Positions 15,651-25,173 are shown, counted from the stretch's first letter. The stretch: DNA of 64,000 nucleotides from Flavobacteriales bacterium (GCA_023957375.1 JAMLHB010000002.1:1153127-1217126); one strand, 5' to 3'. A program made the numbers and translations. The notes: generated by a model not told the origin, from the sequence alone.

Positions 15651-15869
15651 TTTTTCGCCGTGCTGATCGGGTTGTGGTTTACGTACACCGTGGTGGCAGA
15701 GACGGGCATTATGCTCCATGCCACTGCGCTGCTGTTCATGGTGCTTGGCTTCTCGGCCATGAGCGAGGCGGTCCATGCCTACTTCCGCCGGGAGACCGCG
15801 GGTGCGCGATGGCTGATCGGGGTGTTACCCGCGGTGGCATTGGTTTTGTTGACCGTGCTATCCTTCTGA
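15651..15869 (+). pseudogene. membrane protein gene, 3' fragment, downstream of the IS element
   Basis: After the second target-duplication copy the frame resumes with FFAVLIGLWFTYTVVAETG and ends GVLPAVALVLLTVLSF, 72 residues with about three membrane segments. Together with 14189-14416 it gives a 148-residue, four-helix-like membrane protein. It has no promoter of its own. Confidence 0.85.
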
Positions 15870-15893
15870 CCCAAACCCCCAACGGCATTTATA

Positions 15894-15942
15894 CTGAAAT
15901 TCGGGATATTATGCTGGCGGCATAACATTCCTAATTTCGATA
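15894..15942. promoter_or_regulatory. distal long palindrome upstream of the AAA ATPase gene
   Basis: The centre TTATGCTGGCGGCATAA is a perfect 6-bp inverted repeat around five bases. The flanks GAAATT...(centre)...AATTTC extend the symmetry to about 49 bases. The same sequence recurs at 16006-16054. Confidence 0.7.
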
Positions 15943-16005
15943 CGATCGGATCCGCCGAACCTCCTTGGGGATACCGCTTCCCGGTAAGGTCGGAAATGAA
16001 ATTGA

Positions 16006-16054
16006 TGGAGATTAGCGATATTATGCTGGCGGCATAATTTGGCTAATTTCGATA
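16006..16054. promoter_or_regulatory. proximal long palindrome overlapping the ATPase promoter
   Basis: The same core TTATGCTGGCGGCATAA (16021-16037) has flanking arms GAGATTAGCGATA and TTTGGCTAATTTC that are again dyad-symmetric. The palindrome abuts the -7 box at 16053 and covers the expected -33 region, so a bound protein would block transcription. Confidence 0.7.
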
Positions 16055-16060
16055 TATTTG
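16053..16060 (+). promoter_or_regulatory. -7 promoter element TATATTTG for the ATPase gene
   Basis: This exact TAnnTTTG match ends 4 bases before the ATG at 16065; the message should be leaderless. Confidence 0.7.
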
Positions 16061-16064
16061 CACC

Positions 16065-17258
16065 ATGGATGCCGTGCGGAACCCCTTTGCTCCCGGTGCC
16101 GGCACGCCGCCGCCCGAGCTGGCTGGCCGCGATGCCTTGCTGGAAACCGTGCGCGTGGCCGTGGAACGCGTGCGCAAGGGCAGGCCGTCCAAAAGCGTGT
16201 TGATGGTGGGCTTGCGCGGCGTGGGAAAGACCGTGCTGCTGGACCGCATGCGCGACAATGCCGAAGCGACCGGGATCCACACCTTACGCATCGAAGCGCC
16301 GGAGAACCGCTCACTGCCGGCCATCCTGGCGCCCCAGCTTCGGTTGGCGCTCTTGCAGCTATCGCGCAACAAGCAAGCGAAGGACATTGCACAGCGCGCG
16401 CTGCGCGGCCTGGCCGGTTTCGCACGTGCGCTCAAGGTGAAGTACCAGGACATCGAGATCGCTTTCGACACGGAAGAGGAGCCGGGCCTTGCGGATAACG
16501 GCGACCTGGAGCATGACCTGCCCGCATTGCTGGAGGTGGCCGGGGAAGCGGCCAGGAAGGGAGGCACCGCCCTGGCGATGTTCATTGATGAACTGCAATA
16601 TGTGGCCGAGCCGGAACTGGCAGCGTTGATCACCGCATTGCACCGCGCCGCACAGCGCCAATTGCCCGTGATGCTGGTCGGCGCGGGCCTGCCGCAATTG
16701 CGCGGCCATATGGGAAGTGCCAAATCGTATGCGGAGCGCTTGTTCGACTACCCGGAAATCGGCCCGCTGGACAAAGAGGCCGCTGAATTGGCGATCAGGA
16801 AACCGATCGAGGATGAAGGTGCGAAGATCAATGTGGACGCCTTGGCCGCCATCATCAAGGAAACCCACTGCTATCCCTACTTCCTCCAGGAATGGGGCAA
16901 GCATGCGTGGGAGGTGGCAAAGGCTTCACCCATCACGAAAAAGGATGTACAGGAGGCCACGGTCAGCGCCCTCACCGCCTTGGATGAAAGCTTCTTCCGT
17001 GTCCGCTTCGACCGCCTCACCCCGGCTGAAAAGGTCTACCTGCGCGCCATGGCCGAACTGGGTCCCGGGCCGCACCGGTCCGGTGATATTTCCAACTTGC
17101 TGAAGAAGGAAGTTTCCGCATTGGGTCCGCGCCGGGCGCAGCTGATCGCGAAGGGGATGATCTGGAGCCCAAGCCACGGCGACACTGCCTTCACCGTGCC
17201 CCTGTTCGATGAATACATGAAGCGGATCATGCCAAAGTTCGACCGGCACATCGAGTGA
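16065..17258 (+). CDS. AAA/STAND-like ATP-binding protein, single gene behind paired palindromes
   Basis: The 397-residue protein has Walker A GLRGVGKT (residues 49-56), Walker B LAMFIDELQ with Asp175-Glu176, a sensor-like LPVMLVGAGLP strand, and a C-terminal half with winged-helix character (KVYLRAMAELGPGPHRSGDI ... LIAKGMIWSPSHGDTAFTVP). It resembles the widespread archaeal-type ATPase family annotated simply as ATP-binding protein, whose function is unknown. The C-terminal winged helix could recognise the two palindromes upstream of its own gene. The gene lies next to the IS-broken gene in the accessory island. A defence or plasmid-stability role is possible but unsupported. Confidence 0.82.
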   Translation: MDAVRNPFAPGAGTPPPELAGRDALLETVRVAVERVRKGRPSKSVLMVGLRGVGKTVLLDRMRDNAEATGIHTLRIEAPENRSLPAILAPQLRLALLQLSRNKQAKDIAQRALRGLAGFARALKVKYQDIEIAFDTEEEPGLADNGDLEHDLPALLEVAGEAARKGGTALAMFIDELQYVAEPELAALITALHRAAQRQLPVMLVGAGLPQLRGHMGSAKSYAERLFDYPEIGPLDKEAAELAIRKPIEDEGAKINVDALAAIIKETHCYPYFLQEWGKHAWEVAKASPITKKDVQEATVSALTALDESFFRVRFDRLTPAEKVYLRAMAELGPGPHRSGDISNLLKKEVSALGPRRAQLIAKGMIWSPSHGDTAFTVPLFDEYMKRIMPKFDRHIE

Positions 17259-17295
17259 TCCACCACGTTGCCGCACGGTTGGCTGCCATCTGTTT

Positions 17296-17383
17296 GACAG
17301 GATAACAGGATGAACGCGAAGAAGGCCGCTTGTAGTAGGCTTGACACTTTGGATCCATCCTGTTCATCCTGCCCATCCTGTCC
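17296..17383. repeat. ATCCTG repeat, inverted pair
   Basis: GACAGGATAACAGGATGAA (17296-17314) is the inverse of TTCATCCTGCCCATCCTGTC (17363-17382). The same words occur before the MMPL gene (45131-45166). The stretch is non-coding. Confidence 0.65.
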
Positions 17384-17418
17384 AAAACACCTTCAGGCCC
17401 ACCGAACTCCCGTCGGCC

Positions 17419-17426
17419 TATCTTTG
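17419..17426 (+). promoter_or_regulatory. -7 promoter element TATCTTTG for the metH operon
   Basis: This exact TAnnTTTG match lies 22 bases before the first riboswitch helix, so the leader RNA would begin just before it. Confidence 0.7.
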
Positions 17427-17447
17427 CGCCTCGTTCTTTCCAATTGA

Positions 17448-17595
17448 GCTTATCCAGAAAGGCGGAGGGACTGGCCCTGTGAAGCCTTGGCAACCATCGT
17501 GGCGATCGCGCCAGGTGCCAAATCCAGTTGATGTTGCTCCGCCTCGTCCTTCGGCTCCGCTCAGGACATCGGCAGGCAACAACAAGAAGATGAGC
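17448..17595 (+). promoter_or_regulatory. SAM-I (S-box) riboswitch
   Basis: The conserved core reads CCAGAAAGGCGGAGGGACTG, then GCCCTGTGAAGCCTTGGCAA, then CC, then CCAGGTGCCAAATCC. It has P1 arms GCTTATC (17448-17454) and GATGAGC (17589-17595). It lies upstream of the two methionine synthase genes, the expected target. P4 is extended by a GTCCTTCGGCTCCGCTCAGG hairpin (17546-17567) of a type also seen at 28183-28219. High S-adenosylmethionine should favour the downstream terminator. Confidence 0.93.
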
Positions 17596-17631
17596 CGTGA
17601 TCGAGTCCTGTGCTTCTTTGCGAAGCATTGC

Positions 17632-17668
17632 ACCTCATCCGGACCATCGGGTGGGGTTTTTTGTTTTT
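17632..17668 (+). terminator. intrinsic terminator of the SAM riboswitch
   Basis: ACCTCATCCG (17632-17641) pairs with CGGGTGGGGT (17648-17657) using two G-U pairs, followed by six T, a G and five T. It lies 37 bases after the aptamer and 120 bases before the metH start, as expected for an expression platform. Confidence 0.85.
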
Positions 17669-17787
17669 CTGGAAATGCGTGAAGAGGTGATGAGGAGAAG
17701 AAGTGAGGAAGCAGACTTCCTCGCCTCTTTGCTTCTTCTCTTCCTCACGCATCAAGCGACCGGGAAGCACGCAAATACGAGTACGCA

Positions 17788-18888
17788 ATGACCGACCTCG
17801 AACGCATCGCACAACAACGCATCCTCATCCTGGACGGCGCCATGGGCACCATGATCCAGCGCCTCACGCTGCAGGAGGAGGACTTCCATCCGAAGGGCAT
17901 GGAGCACCACCCTGTTCTGCTGCAAGGCAACAACGACCTGCTCTCGCTCTCGCGGCCCGAGGCCATCACGCGCATCCACGAGCAATACCTGGAGGCCGGT
18001 GCGGACATCATCGAAACCAACACCTTCAGCGGAACCAGCATCGCGCAGGCCGAGCACAAGTGTGAGCATTTGGTGCGTGAGATCAACCTGCGCTCGGCGC
18101 AATTAGCTAAGGCCGCGTGCGAGAAGTTCACGGCAAAGGACCCGACAAAACCGCGCTTCGTGGCTGGATCCATCGGCCCCACCAACCGCACGGCCTCGCT
18201 CAGTCCGGATGTGAATGACCCTGGCTTCCGGGCTGTGAGCTTCGATGAACTCGTGACCGCCTACACCGAACAAGTGGATGCGTTGATGGAAGGCGGCGTG
18301 GACCTGCTGCTGGTGGAGACCATCTTCGACACGCTCAACGCCAAGGCCGCCTTCTACGCCATTGAGGAGGTCTTCGACAAGCGGGGCACCCGCCTGCCGC
18401 TGATGTGCAGCGTCACCATCACCGACGCCAGCGGGCGCACCCTCAGCGGCCAGACGGTGGATGCCTTCCTGATCAGTATGGGCCACGTGCCGCTCTTCAG
18501 CATCGGCCTGAACTGCGCGCTGGGCGCGGCCCAGATGCGGCCCTACCTGCAGGTGCTCGCCGAGCAGGCACCATGTCTCGTGAGCGTGTACCCCAACGCC
18601 GGCCTGCCCGACCAAATGGGCGAGTACCGCGAAACGCCGGAGGTCACGGCCAAGCTCGTGGGCGAGTTCATGCGCGACGGCTTGGTGAACATCGTGGGCG
18701 GCTGCTGCGGGACGACGCCGGAGCATATCGCGGCGCTGGCTACCGAAGCAAAGAATTTCAAACCACGGCCATTCCCAGCATCTGTACAGCAGAATCCGCC
18801 ATCTGTACAGTCGACCCATTGGGTCGACGCGACAGATGCATCCAGTGCGAACACCGCATCATCGGGGAATCTCCACCGCCACTCATGA
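17788..18888 (+). CDS. metH: methionine synthase, homocysteine-binding module (split MetH, part 1)
   Basis: The 366-residue protein corresponds to the N-terminal Hcy domain of cobalamin-dependent methionine synthase, with start [13 protein letters not shown], motifs [21 protein letters not shown] and [17 protein letters not shown], and zinc ligands Cys243 (GLNCALG), Cys306 and Cys307 (GGCCGTTP). It binds homocysteine zinc-thiolate for methylation. The last ~45 residues are a low-complexity tail created partly by a palindromic insertion (18780-18840). The stop overlaps the start of the second half (ATGA 18885-18888), so both are made together under the riboswitch. Confidence 0.95.
   Translation: MTDLERIAQQRILILDGAMGTMIQRLTLQEEDFHPKGMEHHPVLLQGNNDLLSLSRPEAITRIHEQYLEAGADIIETNTFSGTSIAQAEHKCEHLVREINLRSAQLAKAACEKFTAKDPTKPRFVAGSIGPTNRTASLSPDVNDPGFRAVSFDELVTAYTEQVDALMEGGVDLLLVETIFDTLNAKAAFYAIEEVFDKRGTRLPLMCSVTITDASGRTLSGQTVDAFLISMGHVPLFSIGLNCALGAAQMRPYLQVLAEQAPCLVSVYPNAGLPDQMGEYRETPEVTAKLVGEFMRDGLVNIVGGCCGTTPEHIAALATEAKNFKPRPFPASVQQNPPSVQSTHWVDATDASSANTASSGNLHRHS
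18780..18840. repeat. palindromic insertion within the metH part-1 tail
   Basis: ATCTGTACAG occurs twice (18780s and 18801-18810), followed by the perfect hairpin GTCGACCCATTGGGTCGAC (18810-18828) and an inverted ACAGATG at 18832-18838. It encodes the non-conserved [20 protein letters not shown] part of the protein. Confidence 0.6.
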
Positions 18889-21620
18889 GCATCCCCACGT
18901 ACTCCGGCCTGGAGCCCCTCCGCATCTTCGCGGGTTCCAACTTCATCAACATCGGTGAGCGCACCAACGTCACCGGCAGCGCGCAATTCCGGCGCTTGAT
19001 CAAGGACGGCAACTACGCCGAGGCCGTGCGCGTGGCCCGCCAGCAGGTGGAGAACGGCGCGCAGATGATCGACGTGAACCTCGACGAGGGCCTCATCGAC
19101 GGCGTGCAGGCCATGCGCACCTTCCTCAACCTCATCGCCGCCGAGCCCGACATCGCCCGCGTGCCCGTGATGGTGGACAGCAGCAAGTTCGCCGTGATCG
19201 AGACCGGCCTGAAATGCCTGCAGGGCAAGGGCATCGCCAACAGCATCAGCCTGAAGGAAGGGGAGGCCGAATTCCTGCACCATGCCCGCACCGTGAAGCG
19301 CCTCGGCGCCGCCGCCGTGGTGATGTGCTTCGACGAGACCGGCCAGGCCGACAGCTACGAACGGCGCATTGCCATCGCGCAACGCGTATACGACCTGCTC
19401 ACGCAGCAGGTGGGCTTCGCCCCGCACGACATCATCATCGACCCCAACATCCTCACCGTGGCCACGGGCATGACCGAGCACGCGCGCTACGCCATCGACT
19501 ACATCGCTGCGGTGAAGTGGATCAAGGAAAACCTGCCGGGCGTGCTGGTGAGCGGCGGCGTGAGCAACATCAGCTTCAGCTTCCGCGGCAACGAGCCCGT
19601 GCGCGAGGCCATGCACACGGCCTTCCTCTACCACGCCATCCAGGCCGGCATGGACATGGGCATCGTGAACGCAGGGCAGATCGGCGTGTACGACGAGATC
19701 CCCAAGGAACTGCTGGAACACGTGGAGGACGTACTCTTCGACCGCCGGCCCGATGCCACCGAACGCTTGGTGACGCTCGCGGAAAGCTACCGGGGCGACG
19801 GCAAGCAGGCCAAGGTGCAGGACCTCGCCTGGCGCAAGGAACCCGTGAACGAGCGCCTGCGCCACGCACTGGTGCACGGCATCACCGACTTCATCGAGGA
19901 GGACACCGAGGAATCGCGCAAGAGCCTGCTGGACCCCGTGAAGGTGATCGAAGGGCCGCTGATGGCCGGCATGACCGTGGTGGGCGACCTCTTCGGGGCG
20001 GGGAAAATGTTCCTGCCGCAGGTGGTGAAGAGCGCCCGCGTGATGAAGAAGGCCGTGGCCTACTTGGAGCCGTTCCTGGAGGATTACAAGAAGAACAACC
20101 CCGCGGAAACGGAGGTGTTGAAGGACAGCTTCGGTGTGCCCATACAAACCACGCGGGACGACGGCCCAAAGAAGGTGCTGTTGGCCACCGTGAAGGGGGA
20201 CGTGCATGACATCGGCAAGAACATCGTGGGCGTGATCCTGGCCTGCAACGGCTGGCAGGTGATCGACCTCGGCGTGATGGTCCACAGCGCCACCATCCTG
20301 AAGACCGCGCGCGAAATGAAGGTGGACGTGATCGGCCTCAGCGGATTGATCACGCCCTCGCTGGATGAGATGGCCAGCGTGGCCAAGGACATGGAGCGCG
20401 AAGGCTTTGAGCTGCCGCTGCTGATCGGCGGCGCCACCACCAGCCGCGTGCATACCGCCGTACGCATCGCGCCGCATTACAGCAAGCCCGTGGTCCACAT
20501 CATCGATGCCAGCCGCTGCGTGCCCGCCGTGAGCGAGCTGCTCAGTCCCGCCACGCACGATGCCTACGTGAAGCGCATCGCGGAGGAGTACGAGACCGTG
20601 CGCGAGCACTACGCCAATTCGCAGCGCGAAAAGGAGATCATCCCCATCGCCGAAGCGCGCGAAAAGCACTTCAGCATCGACTGGGAAGCCGAGCCGCCGG
20701 TGGCACCGCGCAGCACCGGCCTCTTCACGTTCCGCAACTTCCCGCTCGCGGACCTGATACCATACCTCGACTGGACGCCCTTCTTCCAGGCGTGGGAGTT
20801 GGCGGGCAAGTATCCGAAGATCCTCACCGACCCCGTGGTGGGCGCCGAAGCCTCCAAGCTCCACGCCGATGCCGTGAAGCTGCTGGACCGCATCGTGAAG
20901 GAGCGCTGGTTCACCGCACACGGCGTGGTGGGCATCTGGCCGGCCAACGCCATCGGCGACGACATCGAGGTGTACAAGGATGAAAAGCGCAAAGAGGTGA
21001 TCGGCACCTTCCACACCCTGCGCCAGCAATCGAAAAAGGCACCGGGCGTGCCCTACACGGGCAATGCGGATTTCATCGCGCCAAAGGGCAGCGGCGTGCC
21101 GGACTGGATCGGGGCCTTTGCCGTCACCACGGGCCATGGCGTGGAGGAGAAGGCGCAGGAGCTGGAAGCAGCCGGCGACGATTACGGGGCCATCATGTGC
21201 AAGGCCTTGGGCGATCGCTTGGCCGAGGCCTTTGCCGAGAAGATGCACGAAACGGTGCGCAAGGAACTGTGGGGCTACGCGCACACCGAGGCACTCAGTA
21301 ACGAAGAGCTCATCAAGGAAAAGTACGAAGGCGTGCGGCCGGCCGCCGGCTATCCCGCTTGCCCGGACCACACCGAGAAGCCGGAGATCTTCCGCCTGCT
21401 GGACGCCACCAAGCATACGGGCATCGAGCTCACCGAGGGCCTGGCCATGTACCCCACGGCTGCGGTGAGCGGCTGGTACTTCGCCCATCCGCGCAGCAAG
21501 TACTTCGGCGTGGGCCGGGTGGGGAAGGACCAGATCGGGGATCTGGCGCGGCGCAAGGGGCAGACCACGGAATGGATGGAGCATTGGCTGGGGAGTAACC
21601 TCAGCTACACGCCTGCGTAG
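18885..21620 (+). CDS. metH: methionine synthase, folate, cobalamin and activation modules (split MetH, part 2)
   Basis: The 911-residue protein holds the remaining MetH modules. First is a pterin-binding barrel ([30 protein letters not shown]). Next is the cobalamin cap and Rossmann domain with the B12 ligand signature Asp439-x-His441-x-x-Gly444 ([12 protein letters not shown]) and [13 protein letters not shown]. The C-terminal SAM-dependent reactivation domain ends with [15 protein letters not shown]. It transfers the methyl group of methyltetrahydrofolate through cobalamin to homocysteine bound by the part-1 protein. ATG 18885 overlaps the upstream stop by 4 bases. Confidence 0.96.
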   Translation: MSIPTYSGLEPLRIFAGSNFINIGERTNVTGSAQFRRLIKDGNYAEAVRVARQQVENGAQMIDVNLDEGLIDGVQAMRTFLNLIAAEPDIARVPVMVDSSKFAVIETGLKCLQGKGIANSISLKEGEAEFLHHARTVKRLGAAAVVMCFDETGQADSYERRIAIAQRVYDLLTQQVGFAPHDIIIDPNILTVATGMTEHARYAIDYIAAVKWIKENLPGVLVSGGVSNISFSFRGNEPVREAMHTAFLYHAIQAGMDMGIVNAGQIGVYDEIPKELLEHVEDVLFDRRPDATERLVTLAESYRGDGKQAKVQDLAWRKEPVNERLRHALVHGITDFIEEDTEESRKSLLDPVKVIEGPLMAGMTVVGDLFGAGKMFLPQVVKSARVMKKAVAYLEPFLEDYKKNNPAETEVLKDSFGVPIQTTRDDGPKKVLLATVKGDVHDIGKNIVGVILACNGWQVIDLGVMVHSATILKTAREMKVDVIGLSGLITPSLDEMASVAKDMEREGFELPLLIGGATTSRVHTAVRIAPHYSKPVVHIIDASRCVPAVSELLSPATHDAYVKRIAEEYETVREHYANSQREKEIIPIAEAREKHFSIDWEAEPPVAPRSTGLFTFRNFPLADLIPYLDWTPFFQAWELAGKYPKILTDPVVGAEASKLHADAVKLLDRIVKERWFTAHGVVGIWPANAIGDDIEVYKDEKRKEVIGTFHTLRQQSKKAPGVPYTGNADFIAPKGSGVPDWIGAFAVTTGHGVEEKAQELEAAGDDYGAIMCKALGDRLAEAFAEKMHETVRKELWGYAHTEALSNEELIKEKYEGVRPAAGYPACPDHTEKPEIFRLLDATKHTGIELTEGLAMYPTAAVSGWYFAHPRSKYFGVGRVGKDQIGDLARRKGQTTEWMEHWLGSNLSYTPA

Positions 21621-21643
21621 GAAGGGAGCCAAATCTCCCCCCG

Positions 21644-22918
21644 GTGCGAAGGATATTCGAAATTCAACTCGTGATCATTGCTGTGGCGTGGCCTGCATCG
21701 ATGGCGTGGAGCCAATCCCGCCCCGCAGACCCAGGTGATTGTTTGGACGCCATCCACATCAAGGACTCCATCGTGGTGTGTGAGCGCCCCGGGCGCGGCT
21801 TTGGCAATGTGCTGGAGGTGAAGGAGAATCCGCCAGCCGACCTGAAGTGGCTTGAGCGTGAGCACCATTCCGCATGGTTCCTGTTCCGCTCACCCGCGAA
21901 AACGACGCTCACCTTTGACATCATCCCGAGCGACCCGGCGGACGATATCGATTTTCTGCTTTTCCCGGGCAACATCCCTGATGTTTGCCGAAAGATCCCC
22001 ACCAAGGAGGTGGAGCCGGTCCGCAGCAACATTTCACGCAATGATCCGGCCATGAACTCCATGTGCGGATTGAGCAAGGATGCCACGGAGGATTACGTGC
22101 GCTCCGGGGTGGGCAGCTCCTACAGCCGGGCCATTGACGTGGAAGAGGGCGACCTCTACTACTTGCTGGTGGATTATCCCCAACGGCCCAGAGCGGGCTT
22201 TACCGTCCATTTCCATTACGACCCGCCGCCGCCCCTGCCCCCGGTGAAGGAGCTGCCGCAGACCTTGGTGGTGGAGGTGGCTGATGGGGTTACGGGTGCA
22301 CCATTGGAGGCTTCGCTTTCGGTGGAGGGCATGGTGTTCGACTCCATCGTGCAGGCTAAGGGAGCGAGCCGATATGAGTTCAAAATGGACAACTACCGCA
22401 ACCTGCGGATCAATTGCCTGCGGAAGGGGTACATGTTCCTCTCGGAACGTGTGAAGGCCAGTGGCGATACCGAGGTGAAGGTGCAATTGAAGCTCATGCC
22501 CATCGCCCCCGGTGCAAAGGTGGCTCTGGACGATATCCGCTTCGTTGGCAACGACAGCAAGGTGATGCGCAACTCCGAAGGGTCGCTGTACATGCTGCTG
22601 CACTTCATGGAACAGAACGCCACGGCCCGGATCGAGATCCAAGGGCATGTGAACGGCCCCTCGGTGAAAAAGAGCCTGAACACCGAACTGGTGGAGTTGA
22701 GCGCCGAGCGCGCCCAAACCGTGTTCAACTTCCTGCTGGTGAACGATGTGGACCCGGCCCGGATGGGCTACGTCGGGTTGGGGAACAGCGAGATGCTGTA
22801 TCCGAACCCCAAAAACAAGGCAGAGAGCGATGCGAACCGGCGGGTAGAGGTACGCATCACCAGCTACGATGAGCTTGCCACGCCATCCGGCCCCGCATCA
22901 GGCCGCCCATCCCATTGA
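21644..22918 (+). CDS. OmpA-family outer-membrane protein with Bacteroidota N-terminal domain
   Basis: The 424-residue secreted protein starts at GTG 21644 and has a hydrophobic signal segment ending AMAWSQ. A beta-rich N-terminal module (SAWFLFRSPAKTTLTFDIIP, DIDFLLFPG) resembles a ligand-binding jelly roll. A central carboxypeptidase-like fold (VVEVADGVTGAPLEASLSVE) follows. The C-terminal OmpA-like peptidoglycan-binding domain is seen in RIEIQGHVN...LSAERAQTVFNFLL...DANRRVEVRI. The usual NxRS peptidoglycan-binding pattern appears as LSAERA. It probably anchors the outer membrane to the wall. Domain limits are by eye. Confidence 0.78.
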   Translation: MRRIFEIQLVIIAVAWPASMAWSQSRPADPGDCLDAIHIKDSIVVCERPGRGFGNVLEVKENPPADLKWLEREHHSAWFLFRSPAKTTLTFDIIPSDPADDIDFLLFPGNIPDVCRKIPTKEVEPVRSNISRNDPAMNSMCGLSKDATEDYVRSGVGSSYSRAIDVEEGDLYYLLVDYPQRPRAGFTVHFHYDPPPPLPPVKELPQTLVVEVADGVTGAPLEASLSVEGMVFDSIVQAKGASRYEFKMDNYRNLRINCLRKGYMFLSERVKASGDTEVKVQLKLMPIAPGAKVALDDIRFVGNDSKVMRNSEGSLYMLLHFMEQNATARIEIQGHVNGPSVKKSLNTELVELSAERAQTVFNFLLVNDVDPARMGYVGLGNSEMLYPNPKNKAESDANRRVEVRITSYDELATPSGPASGRPSH

Positions 22919-22943
22919 TCCAAGGCCCACGTGGGGCCGCCCT

Positions 22944-22951
22944 TAGTTTTG
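22944..22951 (+). promoter_or_regulatory. -7 promoter element TAGTTTTG for the TolC-like gene
   Basis: This exact TAnnTTTG match lies 29 bases before the ATG at 22981. Confidence 0.6.
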
Positions 22952-22980
22952 TGCGGCAAGCCCAAGCTCTGCCACACCGG

Positions 22981-24399
22981 ATGCGGCCCGCCCTGTTATT
23001 CCTTTCCACCACCCTTGCCGTTGCTGCGGCCGGGCAACAGCCATGGTCGTTGGAGCAATGCCTGCAACGGGCCCAAGAAAGAAACTTGGACTTGCGCAAT
23101 GCCGGTTTGGAGGCCGACCTGGCGGACAGGGCCCATGAACAGGCCTACTGGTCCTTCCTGCCCAACCTCAACGGCGCGGCTACGCATGGCTATAATTGGG
23201 GGAAAACCATCGACCAGTACACCAACACCTTCGCCACGGACCGGGTGCGCACCAACAACTTCTACCTCAGCAGCGATGTGGCGCTCTTCCAAGGCTTGCG
23301 CAAGCAGCATACACTGAAGCAGACGGCCCTTGACCAGCACGCTGCGGAGAAAGGGTTGGAAGCCGCGCGCAACGACGTCAGCATCGCCGTGGTACGGGCC
23401 TTCTTGGACCTCGCCGGGCTGAATGAACAGGTTGTTGCCGCCGAAACGCAGGCACAAGCCACCAAGGACCAGGAAACCACCACCCAAGCCTTGTACGAAG
23501 CCGGGCGCTTGGCCCGGGCAGACCTGCTGGACATCCAAGCCCAGCTGGCTCAGGACCAATACACGGTGGAGAACCTGGAGATACAGGCCGACAAGGCCAG
23601 GCTCACCCTGGCACAACTGATGTTCCTGGGACCGGAGGAGATCGCCTCCTTCCGGATAGCGGCACCGTCCATTGGCGAGCTGGCCATTGCCGAGCCTACG
23701 GCCACCGTGCCGGAGGTACTGGCCAAGGTGATAGCCTCCAATCCGGCCTATGCCCAAGCGGAACTAAGCCTGCAAAGCGCGGACCGCGGCATCGCCGTTG
23801 CGCGCTCCAACGCCTTGCCGTCCCTGTCCTTCAATGCATCGTTGGGCACGGGTTATTCGGGAAGGAATTACGAAGCCGTGGGCGCGCCGGTACCGAACGG
23901 CCAATACCTGATCGGGGCCACACAGGGCGGCGAGGCCGTGTATGCGCCGAACTACACGCAGAACACCCGGGTCAAATCACTTTCCCAACAGCTGAACGAC
24001 AACCTGAACGAATCCGTGGGCTTTACCCTCAGCGTGCCCATCTTCAACAACATGGCCAACAAGTACACGGTGGACAGGGCCCGCATCCAATACGAACAAG
24101 CCAAGACCAATTTGGACAAGCGGCACAACGCCCTGCAAGTGGACGTGCAAAACGCATTGACGGCCCAGCGCGGGGCCTACCGCCAATACATCAGCGCCAA
24201 GCTCGCCGTGGACGCTGCCGAGGAATCGGTGCGCATGGCCAATGAACGCTATGCCCAGCGTGCCATCACTGTCACGGACCTCAATGTCGCCAAGGCCCGT
24301 CTGCAGAACAGCACTTCGCAGCTGATCAATGCCAAGTACAGCTACCTCATGGCGGAGAAGGCCCTGGACATCCTCCAAGGGCTGCCGGTGGCGCTCTGA
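22981..24399 (+). CDS. TolC family outer-membrane efflux protein
   Basis: The 472-residue protein has a signal peptide (MRPALLFLSTTLAVAAAGQQ) and two tandem outer-membrane efflux protein (OEP) repeats: long coiled-coil helices rich in Gln/Ala (ALYEAGRLARADLLDIQAQL; QAKTNLDKRHNALQVDVQNA) and barrel strands such as FTLSVPIFNN. It forms the outer-membrane channel of tripartite efflux or type I export. No adaptor or inner-membrane pump is adjacent, so the partner is unknown. tsaB follows 2 bases after its stop and is probably cotranscribed. Confidence 0.92.
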   Translation: MRPALLFLSTTLAVAAAGQQPWSLEQCLQRAQERNLDLRNAGLEADLADRAHEQAYWSFLPNLNGAATHGYNWGKTIDQYTNTFATDRVRTNNFYLSSDVALFQGLRKQHTLKQTALDQHAAEKGLEAARNDVSIAVVRAFLDLAGLNEQVVAAETQAQATKDQETTTQALYEAGRLARADLLDIQAQLAQDQYTVENLEIQADKARLTLAQLMFLGPEEIASFRIAAPSIGELAIAEPTATVPEVLAKVIASNPAYAQAELSLQSADRGIAVARSNALPSLSFNASLGTGYSGRNYEAVGAPVPNGQYLIGATQGGEAVYAPNYTQNTRVKSLSQQLNDNLNESVGFTLSVPIFNNMANKYTVDRARIQYEQAKTNLDKRHNALQVDVQNALTAQRGAYRQYISAKLAVDAAEESVRMANERYAQRAITVTDLNVAKARLQNSTSQLINAKYSYLMAEKALDILQGLPVAL

Positions 24400-24401
24400 C
24401 C

Positions 24402-25109
24402 ATGGCACTGGTGCTTTCCTTTGATACCGCCACGCCCCACCTGGCGGTGGTGCTTGCCATGGACGGCCGCCCGATAGCCTGGCGGGAGGACGCCACCAAG
24501 GCGCTTTCCCATGCGGAAAGGCTGAACGTCTTTCTTGCCGAAGTCATGCAGGACGGCGGGCACAAACTGGAGGACCTGGATGCCGTGGCCGTAGGCACCG
24601 GGCCCGGCTCCTATACCGGCCTGCGCATTGGCCTGTCCGCGGCCAAGGGACTCTGCTTCGCCTTGGACAAGCCGCTGATCGGCATGGGCACCTTGGAGGT
24701 GCTGGTAGCCGAGAAGCTTGCCGCCGGTCCACCTGAGGAAGGGGCGGTGTTGATGCCCATGGTGGACGCGCGGCGGATGGAGGTGTACACGCGGCCCTTT
24801 TCCCCTGCCGGGGAACCCGGTGGAGCCACGGCTCCCTTGGTGCTGGACATGGCCTGGTGCGAAACTCGGAAAGGCGGGGGACCCACCGTGGTGTTCGGGG
24901 ATGGGGCGGACAAGGCCGCCCAGTTGTGGCAAGCGGCCCCTTGGATCGAGCACCAGCAAGGCATCCGGCCCGGGGTGAACGGCTTGGCCCGGTGCGCCCA
25001 TCGGCACTTCCTGCTGGGCAGGTTCAGCGACTTGGCTTATTTGGTGCCCGAATACGGCAAGCCGGCCAACGTGGCCCAGCAACGGGGGCGGGGAAGCGGA
25101 ACTCCCTGA
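24402..25109 (+). CDS. tsaB: tRNA threonylcarbamoyladenosine biosynthesis protein TsaB
   Basis: The 235-residue ASKHA-fold protein has the TsaB signatures LSFDTATPHLAVVL at the N-terminus, SHAERLN and GTGPGSYTGLRIGLSAAKGL. TsaB partners TsaD and TsaE in making the universal t6A37 modification of ANN-decoding tRNAs. The C-terminal tail (after LVPEYGKPAN) is short. The gene abuts the TolC-like gene with only 2 bases between. Confidence 0.94.
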   Translation: MALVLSFDTATPHLAVVLAMDGRPIAWREDATKALSHAERLNVFLAEVMQDGGHKLEDLDAVAVGTGPGSYTGLRIGLSAAKGLCFALDKPLIGMGTLEVLVAEKLAAGPPEEGAVLMPMVDARRMEVYTRPFSPAGEPGGATAPLVLDMAWCETRKGGGPTVVFGDGADKAAQLWQAAPWIEHQQGIRPGVNGLARCAHRHFLLGRFSDLAYLVPEYGKPANVAQQRGRGSGTP

Positions 25110-25173
25110 CGGGCAACCGGCCGCCGCGGTCGGCTAGGGCAGCCTTATTTCAGGTTCCTTCAACAACGCATTG

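Noticed and set aside
18543..21632. 1029-codon open frame on the minus strand
   Set aside because: It lies opposite metH part 2, is His/Gly/Val-rich and has no domain logic; it results from the high GC at third codon positions.
21622..21643. Terminator after metH part 2 (GGGAG...CTCCC)
   Set aside because: The stem is only 5 bp and no T-run follows; it overlaps the start region of the next gene.
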